Origin: VYFG01 sp965203365
Lineage (GTDB): Bacteria; Pseudomonadota; Gammaproteobacteria; Arenicellales; Poriferihabitantaceae
DNA: 64,000 nucleotides
Direction of reading: 5' to 3'
Assembly (NCBI GenBank): GCA_965203365.1
Contig: OZ241878.1
Location: 3,038,001-3,102,000, forward strand
Shown here piece by piece: positions 8,237 to 17,047 of the stretch. The translations under genes and the position numbers were made by a program. The notes beneath the pieces are model-generated. The model searched no databases and was not told the DNA's origin. It saw nothing but the letters and a program-made list of their open reading frames with translations. How positions within the stretch are numbered: the stretch's first letter is position 1; each line of letters starts with the position of its first letter.

Positions 8237-8643
8237 ACTGCAGCCGCCATCGTTTGATAAAGATCGATTGCATCATCAATGAAGTCAGGCACCAATTCCA
8301 GACAAGCCTTGGCCTTTTCTCCATCATAGTCGTGGGACGTGTCGGTTCGTGCATCCACGTACTCCATCCACTGGACCAGCGACGACGTGAAAAGATTGTT
8401 CTCATTCGCCAGGCGTAATATGGGCCTTGGACTGTTGGGCGGATCAGCAATCCCCAGTTCTTCTATCAGATATCTCTTCAGCACTTTCCAGAGGCAGTCG
8501 TAACAAATCTCGAAACGATGGATGACGGATTCGGCAATTCCTTCATGAATGAGTCGCGGCTGATTGGCATCTAGTGTCCCGTAGTTTTCATGCTGCTCTT
8601 CAAGGCGCTTGAGAGATAACTGGAATTTACTGAAATCAATCAT
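8227..8643 (-). CDS. HEPN toxin candidate (HepT-like)
   Basis: 138 residues from the ATG at 8643; a GTG at 8664 would add 7 residues. The start MIDFSKFQLSLKRLEE matches the usual N-terminus of HI0074-like substrate-binding proteins, which supports the inner start. The HEPN catalytic motif R-x4-H-x-Y is present as RTDTSHDY (R99, H104, Y106 from the chosen start); in HepT proteins this Tyr is the residue modified by the partner MNT enzyme. The mntA gene follows with a 10-nt overlap. Inferred role: metal-independent RNase held inactive by MntA, inside the hsd operon. The small gene before it ends at 8667. Confidence 0.85.
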   Translation of the reverse strand: MIDFSKFQLSLKRLEEQHENYGTLDANQPRLIHEGIAESVIHRFEICYDCLWKVLKRYLIEELGIADPPNSPRPILRLANENNLFTSSLVQWMEYVDARTDTSHDYDGEKAKACLELVPDFIDDAIDLYQTMAAAVWE

Positions 8644-8666
8644 CTTCGCGTTAGAATAGGTCACGG

Positions 8667-8915
8667 TCAGTTGGATGTTCGATGAAATGCCAACACTTCA
8701 GTGATTGTCTTGGTCTCCCTGAGAGCTGTTGGAATATCATCCAGATCTTGATGCCGCCCTTCCCATCTGTGTTTACCGGCATTCAAAGTGACGGAAATGA
8801 CTGCCATCTTTTTGGGTGACAGGTCATCGTAGCCATTCTCATATCCACTGAACCACCACCGCATATTCTCTGGATAGCTTTTCAAGAGGTCAATCATTAC
8901 TCGTGCGGTCATCAT
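8667..8915 (-). CDS. Small conserved hypothetical protein between hsdM and HEPN
   Basis: 82 residues, starting MMTARVMIDLLKSYPENMRW and containing FSGYENGYDDLSPKKMAVISV followed by VLAFHRTSN at the end. It resembles short proteins of unknown function with a V(V/F)SGYExGYDD core that are common beside defence and toxin genes; I do not know a function. The ATG at 8915 overlaps the hsdM stop (ATGATGA), so it is translationally coupled to hsdM. It lies inside the segment bracketed by the two hsdM-tail repeats, so it may have travelled with the HEPN/MNT pair. Confidence 0.7.
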   Translation of the reverse strand: MMTARVMIDLLKSYPENMRWWFSGYENGYDDLSPKKMAVISVTLNAGKHRWEGRHQDLDDIPTALRETKTITEVLAFHRTSN

Positions 8916-10510
8916 TTGTCATGTACTCCAAATCCTAGTCGATTAAGATTGGCGGTAATCGCCGCATCCAGTTTCGCACTTTGGTCCTGCTGTTCCCGCA
9001 GTTGGGCCGCCAACCGTTTCATCTTGTCCTCGAACGGTTCGTCCTCTTCCTCGGGTGGCGGTGCTCCTACATAGCGCCCGGGCGTCAGCACATAACCATG
9101 CTGACGCACTTCCTCCAAGGGCGCACTTCGACAGAACCCGGGTATATCGGCATAGTGGGCTTCCTCTTCGGATCGCCAGGACTGGTAGGTGTCGGCAATC
9201 CGGGCGATCTCCTCATCGGTCAATTCACGATGTGTCCGATCCACCATCCGGCCCAGCCCACGGGCGTCGATGAACAGGAGTTCCTGCTTTCGGTCACGGA
9301 ATGGACCGTTTCGACGATCCCGGGCCAGGAACCACAGACAGGCCGGAATTTGGGTGGAGTAGAAGAGTTGACCGGGCAGGGCCACCATGCAGTCTACCAG
9401 ACCCGCCTCGATCAAATTCTTGCGGATTTCCCCTTCGCCCGACTGAGCTGAAGACATGGACCCGTTGGCGAGCACAAAGCCCGCGGTCCCCGTCGGCGCC
9501 AGATGATGCACGATGTGCTGTACCCAGGCGAAGTTGGCATTGCCCTTGGGGGGGAGTCCATACTGCCAGCGCTGGTCCTGCGTCAGTCGCTCCGCACCCC
9601 AGTCCTTCACATTGAACGGGGGATTGGCGAGAATAAAATCGGCCCTGAGATCCGGATGCCGATCATGGTGGAAGCTGTCTCCGTGTTCGATCCGGCCCTC
9701 GATTCCGCGAATCGCCAGATTCATCTTCGCCAGCCGCCAAGTCGTGTAGTTCGACTCTTGCCCCCAGATCGAAATGTCGCCTCGGGCCTTGCCCCCATTG
9801 CCGTTGCCGGTGGCATGGGCCTGGATAAAGTCGATTGATTGCACAAACATGCCCGAAGAGCCGCAGCAAGGATCGTAGACCCGACCCTGGTACGGAGCCA
9901 GCATTTCCACTAGCAACCTCACCACACAGTGGGGCGTATAGAATTCGCCACCCTTCTTGCCTTCTGCGCTCGCAAACTGGGACAGAAAATATTCATAGAC
10001 GCGACCCAGTACGTCCCGGGAACGGGCTTCTTGGTCCCCCACACGGATGTTGCCGATCAGGTCGATGAGTTGCCCCAGGCGTTGTGGGTCCAAAGCCGGA
10101 CGGGCATATTCTTTGGGCAGGACATCCCGCAGGGAAGGGTTCTCACGTTCGACGGCCGTCATCGCGTCATCCACGACCTGACCGATGTCCGACTGTCGGG
10201 CCGATCCTTTCAGGCAACTCCAGCGGGCTTCCCGGGGCACCCAGAAGATGTTTTCGGCGAGATATTCGTCCCGGTCCTCGGCCGCTTCGGTTCCCCATTC
10301 GGCCAGCACCAGCGCGTGGTGTTCCTCGAAGGCATCGGAGATGTACTTGAGGAAAATCAGGCCCAGGACGACATGCTTATACTCGGCGGCATCCATGGAT
10401 CCCCGCAAAGTGTCGGCCATGGCCCACAACTCGGTTTCATAGCCGGTAATCGCACCGCCGGACGAGCGCCTTTTAGTGGGCTGTGAAGGTTTTTTGGTAT
10501 GTCGGGTCAT
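8912..10510 (-). CDS. hsdM: Type I restriction-modification methyltransferase HsdM
   Basis: 532 residues from the ATG at 10510; an in-frame ATG at 10546 is the alternative, and neither has a clear Shine-Dalgarno. N6-adenine methyltransferase subunit that methylates the target site together with HsdS and forms the restriction complex with HsdR. The N-terminal HsdM helical domain (LWAMADTLRGSMDAAEYK) is followed by the SAM-binding motif I DPCCGSSGMF (213-222) and the catalytic NPPF (296-299). The extreme C-terminus FEDKMKRLAAQLREQQDQ is the part found again at 7765-7893. It is the first gene of the minus-strand operon. The usual order hsdM-hsdS-hsdR is kept but diluted by inserted genes. Confidence 0.96.
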   Translation of the reverse strand: MTRHTKKPSQPTKRRSSGGAITGYETELWAMADTLRGSMDAAEYKHVVLGLIFLKYISDAFEEHHALVLAEWGTEAAEDRDEYLAENIFWVPREARWSCLKGSARQSDIGQVVDDAMTAVERENPSLRDVLPKEYARPALDPQRLGQLIDLIGNIRVGDQEARSRDVLGRVYEYFLSQFASAEGKKGGEFYTPHCVVRLLVEMLAPYQGRVYDPCCGSSGMFVQSIDFIQAHATGNGNGGKARGDISIWGQESNYTTWRLAKMNLAIRGIEGRIEHGDSFHHDRHPDLRADFILANPPFNVKDWGAERLTQDQRWQYGLPPKGNANFAWVQHIVHHLAPTGTAGFVLANGSMSSAQSGEGEIRKNLIEAGLVDCMVALPGQLFYSTQIPACLWFLARDRRNGPFRDRKQELLFIDARGLGRMVDRTHRELTDEEIARIADTYQSWRSEEEAHYADIPGFCRSAPLEEVRQHGYVLTPGRYVGAPPPEEEDEPFEDKMKRLAAQLREQQDQSAKLDAAITANLNRLGFGVHDK

Positions 10511-11073
10511 GGCAAGTCGCCCATGGACAGGGATTGGTAGCCTCATCTATGCTGACATTTAGGCGAGAATGGGGCTGGGTGGCAAAGACCAGTGGATCAA
10601 CAACCCGTGACAGGGTCTCGTTCGTCCTCCAAGAGGCCTTCGGATGGTTGCCAACTCCCCGTCCCCAAGGATCGATAAACGATGCCAGATTTTCGCCTGA
10701 TTGAAAAGAGGTTTCTTGATACCGCAGTACGCCTGACAGGTCGTCCGGTCAGCGATCCCGAGTCGTCGGGAGTGGCGGCATCAGCATAAGAGCCTGTCTG
10801 GAGTCACCGACAGTCCCGAAAAAGGGCACAATCGCATCATCAGACAACGTATTGGCATTAGTTGAAACTCTTGACAATGCAAGCCCAAGCCCCGGACCCT
10901 TGCTTTCCGCGATCTTTCGGCTCGGGGTAACACACTGCATCCCATAAGACATTTTATCCGGACTTCGGCTGAGCTCCGCCAACCTACCCGGATATTTCGA
11001 CAGGACAGTCCCGACCGGTGATACAGACCCGATTGAATGTCTCCAGCCCCCGCCGCCGGGGATGGGAATGGCC
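10511..11073. other. Non-coding stretch upstream of hsdM
   Basis: Nothing convincingly coding. It must hold the hsd promoter, but I could not assign good -35/-10 boxes. A 34-bp element at 10678-10711, described separately, is shared with 12270-12303. The part next to 11074 may include eroded sequence from the adjoining pseudogene. Confidence 0.5.
10678..10711 (-). repeat. Element CCTCTTTT-N14-TCTGGCATCGTT, copy A
   Basis: On the minus strand, reading toward hsdM about 170 nt downstream, the 8-mer CCTCTTTT is followed after exactly 14 nt by TCTGGCATCGTT. The same two words with the same spacing occur on the plus strand at 12270-12303. The two copies are in inverted orientation about 1.6 kb apart, with the decayed ATPase gene between them. 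It could be a shared upstream regulatory element or the ends of a decayed mobile unit. Confidence 0.45.
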
Positions 11074-12240
11074 TCAGGCCGATTCGGCCCGCATTCCGAG
11101 CCAGTTCCGCTCCGCGCCCCCGAACCCCAAGGCCCCTCCAATGGTGCGAAACGCCCTGGACACCCGGCTCGCAGACCACGCCTCATCGCGAGCCAGTTCC
11201 CCCTGGTCATGCCACGCATAGGGCCCGCCCGCCAGACCGGCCTGAAGTGGCGCGGCGAACCCGGCGAAGTCCCGCTCGCCAAGCCGCCGAAAGAGCCCCT
11301 GGCCGTGGTCAACCGCCGCCCGAACACATCGAGTCCCCTCGGCCAGCAGACCATGATTCAGACCCCGACAGATCGCCAAATGGGGATAGTCCAGCGGGTA
11401 GAGAGTCTCCCCCCCATCCCAGGACTCATCGACCATCGTCAGATACCCGGCCTGGAACCGCAACGCGTCCCCCCCGATGTCGTTCCCGTCCAACGTCGAC
11501 CCCCGCGGCTGGTCCGCCCGCCACCGCGCCAGGGCCATCGGACTGACCCCCCGCTCCATCAGTAGCCGGTCCAGGCAGGTCGGCGAGCCGGTCTCGACTC
11601 CCCAGGCTGGGAACGCTCTGTGGCGGAATAGCAGCAGCACGTCAACCGGGGGGGGGAGACCCGCTCTCCCCCTCGCCAATGGTAGCCGTGATACCCACGG
11701 CGAATCTCATTCCGGTCCAGACCCGACCACTCTGGCGCGAAAACGGCATCCAGATTCGGGTCAGTCGAGCCACAGACCGTGGCCAAGTTGGGATTCCGGC
11801 TGATGTCCTCCCGGTTGTTCCGCCCTGAGAACAGGGTGCCCTTCGACAACCGGCTCACTCCGGTGACGAAGACCAAGGGGGCCTGCGCCGCCCTGTTCTT
11901 GATAACCATATAGCACCCGCTGGGTCATCACGGGGGCGAGAGCTTGATCCGGCTGCTCAATGACGGCCAGAATCGGCTTGTCGTACTCATCCACCCGCCT
12001 CCCCACGCTCGTTGGCCGGTTTGATGATGCAGCCGGTCCTGCCACTGCTCGGGGCCCGAGTCCGAGGGCGACGCCACCGTCAGGTCGGCATGGCGCTCAA
12101 TGATCGTCAGTTGGTTGAGCACGCTGCGCTTGATCTCCGCTGGTTCGTGGCCGGTTCTCGCGCAACAGATTCGCACCCCGGGATAGGTGCCGACCAGTCA
12201 CAGTGGTCGTGATCGCTAGTCGAAGATCAGGAACTATTTC
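11074..12240 (-). pseudogene. Decayed AAA-ATPase-like/DUF1703 (PD-(D/E)xK superfamily) gene
   Basis: Three reading frames on the minus strand carry successive parts of one protein family. First VDEYDKPIL (near 11985), the Walker-B-like motif of AAA-ATPase_like proteins. Then FVTGVSRLSKGTLFSGRNN...ATVCGSTDPNLDAVFAPEWSGLDRNEIRRGY (about 11880-11680). Then a third frame with VDVLLLFR, ETGSPTCLDRLLMERGVSP, ALRFQAGYLTM and YPLDYPH, ending at 11074. These are the hallmark segments of multicopy AAA-ATPase-like genes with a C-terminal nuclease-like domain. At least three frameshifts separate them; the N-terminal P-loop part and the C-terminal nuclease motif are missing. The gene is dead. Function of the family is unclear. 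Confidence 0.8.
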
Positions 12241-12269
12241 ATACTTTGGTCAGGGTGCAGAGCGAAAAG

Positions 12270-12303
12270 CCTCTTTTATTGGGCCGATAATTCTGGCATC
12301 GTT
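12270..12303 (+). repeat. Element CCTCTTTT-N14-TCTGGCATCGTT, copy B
   Basis: Plus-strand copy of the element at 10678-10711, with identical 8-mer, 14-nt spacing and 12-mer. It lies about 260 nt upstream of the CvfB-like gene and points toward it. The 8-mer is part of a small palindrome AAAAG-CCT-CTTTT here. Confidence 0.45.
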
Positions 12304-12310
12304 CGTCAAC

Positions 12311-12346
12311 GTCAACAGCCGGGTCAACAGTCGGGTCACCAGTGGG
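12311..12346 (+). repeat. Three tandem imperfect 12-bp repeats
   Basis: Units GTCAACAGCCGG, GTCAACAGTCGG and GTCACCAGTGGG follow each other directly. Likely a replication-slippage repeat; no function suggested. Confidence 0.6.
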
Positions 12347-12561
12347 CATGGTTGGGTGGGATAACCGAATTGATTCCCATAATCATCCTGATATCAGTTC
12401 CTCCACTTTGTAATCCCTGGACATCTGGCAGCAACTCGACACCTGTGACATATTCTGGATTCATGAGACAGTCGGTATTTCCAACCCCCCGAAAATGATT
12501 CCATCCCCAGCCCCTGGATACATGGGGGAACCCTGGTCGCGTAACCGTGTCAGCAGACTCC

Positions 12562-13671
12562 ATGATCCAGATCGGTAGATGTCACCACCTTAAGGCGGTC
12601 CGACAGTCAAGCCCCGGCATCTATCTGCAGGCCGGAGACGGCACGGAAATCCTGCTGCCCGGAGCGGAAATCCCATCGGGCCTGAAACCCGGTCAAATGG
12701 TGAAAGTTTTTGTCTACCGAGACTCCAAGGACCGTCTCGTTGCCACGATACGTACACCAGCCATCATGGTTGGTCAGTGCGCCTGTCTCAAGGTGGTGGC
12801 GGTGAACAAGGTAGGAGCCTTCCTGGACTGGGGATTGCCCAAGGATCTGCTGGTTCCCTTTGCTCAACAAGCTAAGCGCATGGAACCCGGACAGTCTTAT
12901 GTCGTGACCGCCTATCTGGACCCCCATACGGACCGAGTGGTGGCCAGCTCGCGGCTGGGACGCTGGCTGCAGGAAAACGGTTCGGGATTTCGTTTGGGAC
13001 AATCCGTCGACCTGCTGATTGTGTCGTCCACGGACCTGGGCTGGAAGGCGGTCATCAACCACACGCATCTGGGGCTGATCTTTCATGCGGACGTCACGTG
13101 CCGGTTGAGGCCGGGCCAGGGCCTCCAGGGCTTCATCAAGCGAATCCGCCATCAGGACCAGCGGATTGATCTGGCGCTCACACCGGATCAAGGAAAATCC
13201 CGAGGGACATTGGCCCAAGACATCATCCGCCATCTGGAATCCGGTGGCGGGCGCTCTGATCTGTCCGATCATGCGACCCCCGAACGGATTCGGGAAGTTT
13301 TCGGGGTCAGCAAGGGCACTTACAAGAAAGCACTCGGATCACTGTATCGGGAGCGCCGCATTGTGATCGCAGACCATGAGATTCAACTAGTCGACTCGGG
13401 CAAAGGCCATGAAACACGGCGACATCAGCCGGTAAGAGGGCCGAAATCGACCCAGGACGCCACCCCTGCGAACACAGGTTCATCCCGAACAGCCGGTGGC
13501 ACGGCTGTGAAGCACAAAGCGAGTCGTGCGAAGGGACTGTCAACCCCCCAGGATTCGGCCTCCCGCCCCCCCCACGCGACATCGCCGACCGGGAAACGAC
13601 AGGACAGGCCCAAACGCAGCGTCTCTCGTTCCACGAGAAATCGGGCGAGCCCCCGGTCGGGCGGCAAGTAG
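12562..13671 (+). CDS. CvfB/YitL-like S1-domain RNA-binding protein with basic C-terminal tail
   Basis: 369 residues from the ATG at 12562 (a GTG at 12547 is possible; family members start with a short MxxIGxxxxL strand, as MIQIGRCHHL does). The first about 270 residues follow the CvfB layout: consecutive S1-like OB folds (for example VVAVNKVGAFLDWGLPKDLLVPF) and a C-terminal winged helix (PERIREVFGVSKGTYKKALGSLYRE). CvfB proteins bind RNA and affect expression of virulence or stress genes in Gram-positive bacteria; the role here is unknown. The last about 85 residues are a low-complexity Ser/Arg/Lys/Pro tail, probably disordered and nucleic-acid binding. rbgA starts 3 nt downstream, so the two are one operon. 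Confidence 0.8.
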   Translation: MIQIGRCHHLKAVRQSSPGIYLQAGDGTEILLPGAEIPSGLKPGQMVKVFVYRDSKDRLVATIRTPAIMVGQCACLKVVAVNKVGAFLDWGLPKDLLVPFAQQAKRMEPGQSYVVTAYLDPHTDRVVASSRLGRWLQENGSGFRLGQSVDLLIVSSTDLGWKAVINHTHLGLIFHADVTCRLRPGQGLQGFIKRIRHQDQRIDLALTPDQGKSRGTLAQDIIRHLESGGGRSDLSDHATPERIREVFGVSKGTYKKALGSLYRERRIVIADHEIQLVDSGKGHETRRHQPVRGPKSTQDATPANTGSSRTAGGTAVKHKASRAKGLSTPQDSASRPPHATSPTGKRQDRPKRSVSRSTRNRASPRSGGK

Positions 13672-13674
13672 ACC

Positions 13675-14592
13675 ATGGCAAAGATTCAGTGGTTTCCAGG
13701 GCATATGAACAAAGCCGCCCGAGAACTATCGACCGCACTGGCTCAAGTCGATGTCGTGCTGGAATTGCTGGATGCACGGATACCCTTTTCCAGTGCGAAT
13801 CCAATGTTGACCGAGTTGCGTCGCAACCGCCCTGTGGTCCACGTACTAACCCGGTCAGACTTGGCTGATCCAGACCGTACGGATGACTGGGTCAGGTGGT
13901 ATCAGCAACAGCAGGCAGGGACCACCGTGGCTCTATCGGCCCATAAACCCAATGAGGTCAGTCACATTGTGGGGCCTTGTCGAGCCGCTGTGTCCAAGCG
14001 GATGAAACCGATCCTGGTCATGGTAGTGGGCATTCCCAATGTGGGCAAGTCGACCCTCATCAATACACTGGCCAGAAAGGCGGTGGCCAAGACTGGTAAT
14101 GAACCCGCCATCACCCGACAACAGCAGCGGGTCGAACTAGGGGGGGATATGGCGCTGTTGGATACACCCGGCGTGCTGTGGCCCAATGTGGAGAACGCCA
14201 TGAGTGGTTATCGCCTGGCCGCTACCGGCGCGATCAAAGAGACCGCTTACTCCCATGAAGTAGTGGCTGAATTGTTGGCTGAATTCCTTGCACTGCACTA
14301 CCCGGACCAGCTACGGCATCGGTATGGTCTGGAAGAGTTCGGAATCCCGGGACAGGGTCTGCTGGACGCCTTGGGGCGGCATTGTGGCTGTCTGGGTTCC
14401 GGCAAGGTGGTGAATCGTGATCGGGCCGCCAGAATACTGATCAATGACTTTAGATCAGGTCGCTTGGGAAAGATTACCTTGGAAACTCCAGCGATGTGGG
14501 AAGATGAACGCCGAGAACTGGCTGGCGAACAGGTCGCCAACGCGAGGCGACAAATCGACAGCAAATCAAGGTTGGGCCACCCGACACCATAA
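13675..14592 (+). CDS. rbgA: Ribosome biogenesis GTPase RbgA (YlqF)
   Basis: 305 residues. Circularly permuted GTPase: the G4-like motif comes first (TRSD, 59-62, instead of the usual NKxD), then G1 GIPNVGKST (119-127) and G3 DTPG (163-166). The N-terminal signature IQWFPGHMNKA is diagnostic of RbgA/YlqF. Family members assist late assembly of the large ribosomal subunit in the cytoplasm. The C-terminal ANTAR-like helical region is present. The gene follows the CvfB-like gene by 3 nt. The altered G4 motif (N and K both changed) may affect guanine specificity but the rest is normal. Confidence 0.92.
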   Translation: MAKIQWFPGHMNKAARELSTALAQVDVVLELLDARIPFSSANPMLTELRRNRPVVHVLTRSDLADPDRTDDWVRWYQQQQAGTTVALSAHKPNEVSHIVGPCRAAVSKRMKPILVMVVGIPNVGKSTLINTLARKAVAKTGNEPAITRQQQRVELGGDMALLDTPGVLWPNVENAMSGYRLAATGAIKETAYSHEVVAELLAEFLALHYPDQLRHRYGLEEFGIPGQGLLDALGRHCGCLGSGKVVNRDRAARILINDFRSGRLGKITLETPAMWEDERRELAGEQVANARRQIDSKSRLGHPTP

Positions 14593-14714
14593 AACGGGTC
14601 ATCGCATATGCCATCATCGATTCGAGTGGGTACCGATGGTCGGTCGCTGGCAGTTTGCAAAAGGGTGTGCATCGGGTCGAACGGAGTCGAGATGTCTACG
14701 CTCATCCGATCGAC

Positions 14715-15920
14715 ATGACCGCGTCTGCTCTGCAACAGCTGTCCATCAATGATGCCCGCAAGCTGGCCCTGATCAGCCAGGGGGTGCCCTGTACTGCGAA
14801 AGCAGGTCAGGCCATTGAGGTGACAAGACGCATCATTCGTCACCTCGGCTATGTCCAGATCGATACGATCTCGGTGATTGAACGCGCTCACCACCACACG
14901 CTCTGGAACCGCCATCCACGGTATCGAACAGGCCATCTCAGTCAGTTGGTGGCGCGGGGTAGGATCTTTGAATACTGGGCCCATGCAGCGGCTTATCTGC
15001 CTATGGAGGCGTATCGATTTGCATTGCCCCGGATGTGGGCAGAACGTCAGGGGACAGGGCGTTGGCATACCAAGGACGCCAAACTGATGCGCCGGATCCT
15101 GGCACGGATTCGGGACGAGGGACCATTGAGGTCAAGGGATTTTGCGGATCCCCCATCGGATAAACGGGCGATGTGGGATTGGAAGCCGTCGAAATATGCC
15201 TTGGAACAACTCTTCATGGAGGGACAGATCATGGCCGTCCGACGCGAAGGCTTCAACAAGGTCTACGACCTCACGGAGCGGGTATTGCCATCGGATGTGG
15301 ACACATCGACCCCATCAACGTCGGAATTTGCCCGATTCCTGATTGAGTCGTTCCTGCGAGCTCATGGGCTGGGCAGAGTGACAGATTTTGTTCACCTGCG
15401 CCAAGGCATGCGAGCACCCGTGCAAGGCGTGGTCGACGAGATGTGCCGGACGGGGGAACTGCTGCAACTACGGGTCCGGGGGGAACCTTGGCTAGTCTTG
15501 CCTTCCTCCCTGGCGTTGCTGGACCAGCGTCTGCGCAGACAGGTGGTCTGCCTGCTGTCGCCGTTTGATAACCTGGTCATTCAGCGCCGTCGGCTCCGGG
15601 ATCTGTTCGACTTTGATTATCAGCTCGAATGCTATGTTCCCGAGAAAAAACGGGTGCACGGATACTTTGTCTTACCGGTGCTGTGGGCGGGCCGGCTGGT
15701 CGCCCGCACTGACTTGAAGGCACATCGTCAACAGGGGATTTTGGAGGTGCGCCATTTTGTCCCGGAGCCGGATTTGGCCCTCACCGATTCATTTATTGAT
15801 GCCATGATGCAGGCGATGAGGTCGTTTGCCGACTTCAATGGTTGCCCGGAAATCAGGATGTCTCCGTCCATTCCCCGTCCACTGTCGGCGGCTTGTCGTG
15901 ACCTACGAGACCCATCATGA
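14715..15920 (+). CDS. YcaQ/AlkX-like winged-helix DNA glycosylase
   Basis: 401 residues from the ATG at 14715; an upstream TTG at 14655 would add 20 residues without family support. It belongs to the HTH_42 (YcaQ) family: START-like N-terminus LSINDARKLAL, then LGYVQIDTISVIERAHHHTLWNRHPRY, which holds the catalytic-type QxD motif, and C-terminal LSPFDNLVIQRRRL and ECYVPEKKRVHGYFVLPVLW. E. coli YcaQ (AlkX) is a DNA glycosylase that unhooks interstrand crosslinks and removes bulky alkyl adducts. The stop overlaps the start of the EamA transporter gene (ATGATG), so the two are co-translated. Confidence 0.88.
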   Translation: MTASALQQLSINDARKLALISQGVPCTAKAGQAIEVTRRIIRHLGYVQIDTISVIERAHHHTLWNRHPRYRTGHLSQLVARGRIFEYWAHAAAYLPMEAYRFALPRMWAERQGTGRWHTKDAKLMRRILARIRDEGPLRSRDFADPPSDKRAMWDWKPSKYALEQLFMEGQIMAVRREGFNKVYDLTERVLPSDVDTSTPSTSEFARFLIESFLRAHGLGRVTDFVHLRQGMRAPVQGVVDEMCRTGELLQLRVRGEPWLVLPSSLALLDQRLRRQVVCLLSPFDNLVIQRRRLRDLFDFDYQLECYVPEKKRVHGYFVLPVLWAGRLVARTDLKAHRQQGILEVRHFVPEPDLALTDSFIDAMMQAMRSFADFNGCPEIRMSPSIPRPLSAACRDLRDPS

Positions 15921-16807
15921 TGTCAGCGCGAGCCAAGGGCTACCTCATCACCCTGCTAGGCGTGCTGGCCTTGAGTCCGGACGGATTGTTGACCCGACTG
16001 ATTCAGGCAGATGCCCTGACGATTACATTCTGGCGCGGCCTGTTCTATGGTCTTGTGATGATGGGCTTCGCCATCTCCCGTTATCGAACCGGCTTGCTTG
16101 CCTATCTGGGACGCTTCACTGCCAGGGAATACGGCATCATGCTCTGCTTCGGGGTCGGCAATACTTGCTTTATCTATTCCATCACCCATACTTCGGTAGC
16201 GAACACCCTGTTCATGTTGAGTACTACCCCGATCTGGGCGGCAGTAGTCGCCTGGCTGTTATTCAAAGAGCGCGTCCCCAACAGGACTTGGTTCGCGATC
16301 ATGGCCGTGATGGGGGGTATTATGGTGATTACCCGGGGAAGCGTTCGTCTGGAGGGAGCTTGGCTAGGGGACATTGTCGGACTGTGTGCGGCCGGCATTC
16401 TGGGAACCCAGTTCTGTCTCATTCGGGCCACGCGCGACCGCGACATCACGCCCGCATTGGGCTTGGGTGGTCTTTTCACCGCTTTGGTCCTGTCGACCTG
16501 GGTTGATCCGGCTCAAACCACCAATCCCGATCTCTTCTGGCTCTTGGTCATGGGGATGGTCATGCTGCCGGTGGCCAACGCACTGATGTTTCTCGGTCCC
16601 AAGTATCTGCCCGCACCGGAAGTGGGCCTCATGATGCTGCTGGAGACTGTGCTGGGTCCAATCTGGGTCTGGTGGGCACTGGACGAGAACCCCGGTCCCT
16701 ATTCCATCGTGGGCGGCCTGATCGTGGTGACCACCCTCATGGTCAACACGCTCCTCGGGATCAGTGAAGAACGAAAGCGGTCGGTCACTCCGGCTCCTGT
16801 GCGATAA
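15917..16807 (+). CDS. EamA/DMT family transporter
   Basis: 296 residues with about ten hydrophobic segments in two EamA repeats (for example GLLTRLIQADALTITFWRGL in the first, GLMMLLETVLGPIWVWWALD in the second), typical of inner-membrane drug/metabolite transporters. Substrate cannot be read from sequence. The ATG at 15917 overlaps the end of the ycaQ-like gene by 4 nt; ATG 15920 is an alternative. Downstream 240 bp to the desaturase contain no gene. Confidence 0.88.
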   Translation: MMSARAKGYLITLLGVLALSPDGLLTRLIQADALTITFWRGLFYGLVMMGFAISRYRTGLLAYLGRFTAREYGIMLCFGVGNTCFIYSITHTSVANTLFMLSTTPIWAAVVAWLLFKERVPNRTWFAIMAVMGGIMVITRGSVRLEGAWLGDIVGLCAAGILGTQFCLIRATRDRDITPALGLGGLFTALVLSTWVDPAQTTNPDLFWLLVMGMVMLPVANALMFLGPKYLPAPEVGLMMLLETVLGPIWVWWALDENPGPYSIVGGLIVVTTLMVNTLLGISEERKRSVTPAPVR

Positions 16808-17047
16808 CGATGTCGGATTGATGGTCTCAGGAACAGGGATTTCGGGTATCCTTCGGGTGTGCAACCTCCCCCCATGGTGCCGTATTGGGACATGCGGACC
16901 AAGCAGTCGGTGGAATGAGGTGAAAGCGTGAAACGGGCCCGATCTGGTCAGGACCAAGAGAACCGGGCATGACCCTGATCCGCTGGGGAAGTCTCCCGGT
17001 GCTTGATGCTGCCTTGAACTTGTTGTGTTTTCAAAGGAGATTCGATC

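Larger units (their letters stand above)
12241..12561. other. Non-coding stretch with short repeats before the CvfB-like gene
   Basis: No gene seen. It contains element copy B (12270-12303) and three tandem 12-bp units at 12311-12346, both listed separately. It presumably includes the promoter of the 12562 gene, but no clear boxes were found. Confidence 0.5.
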
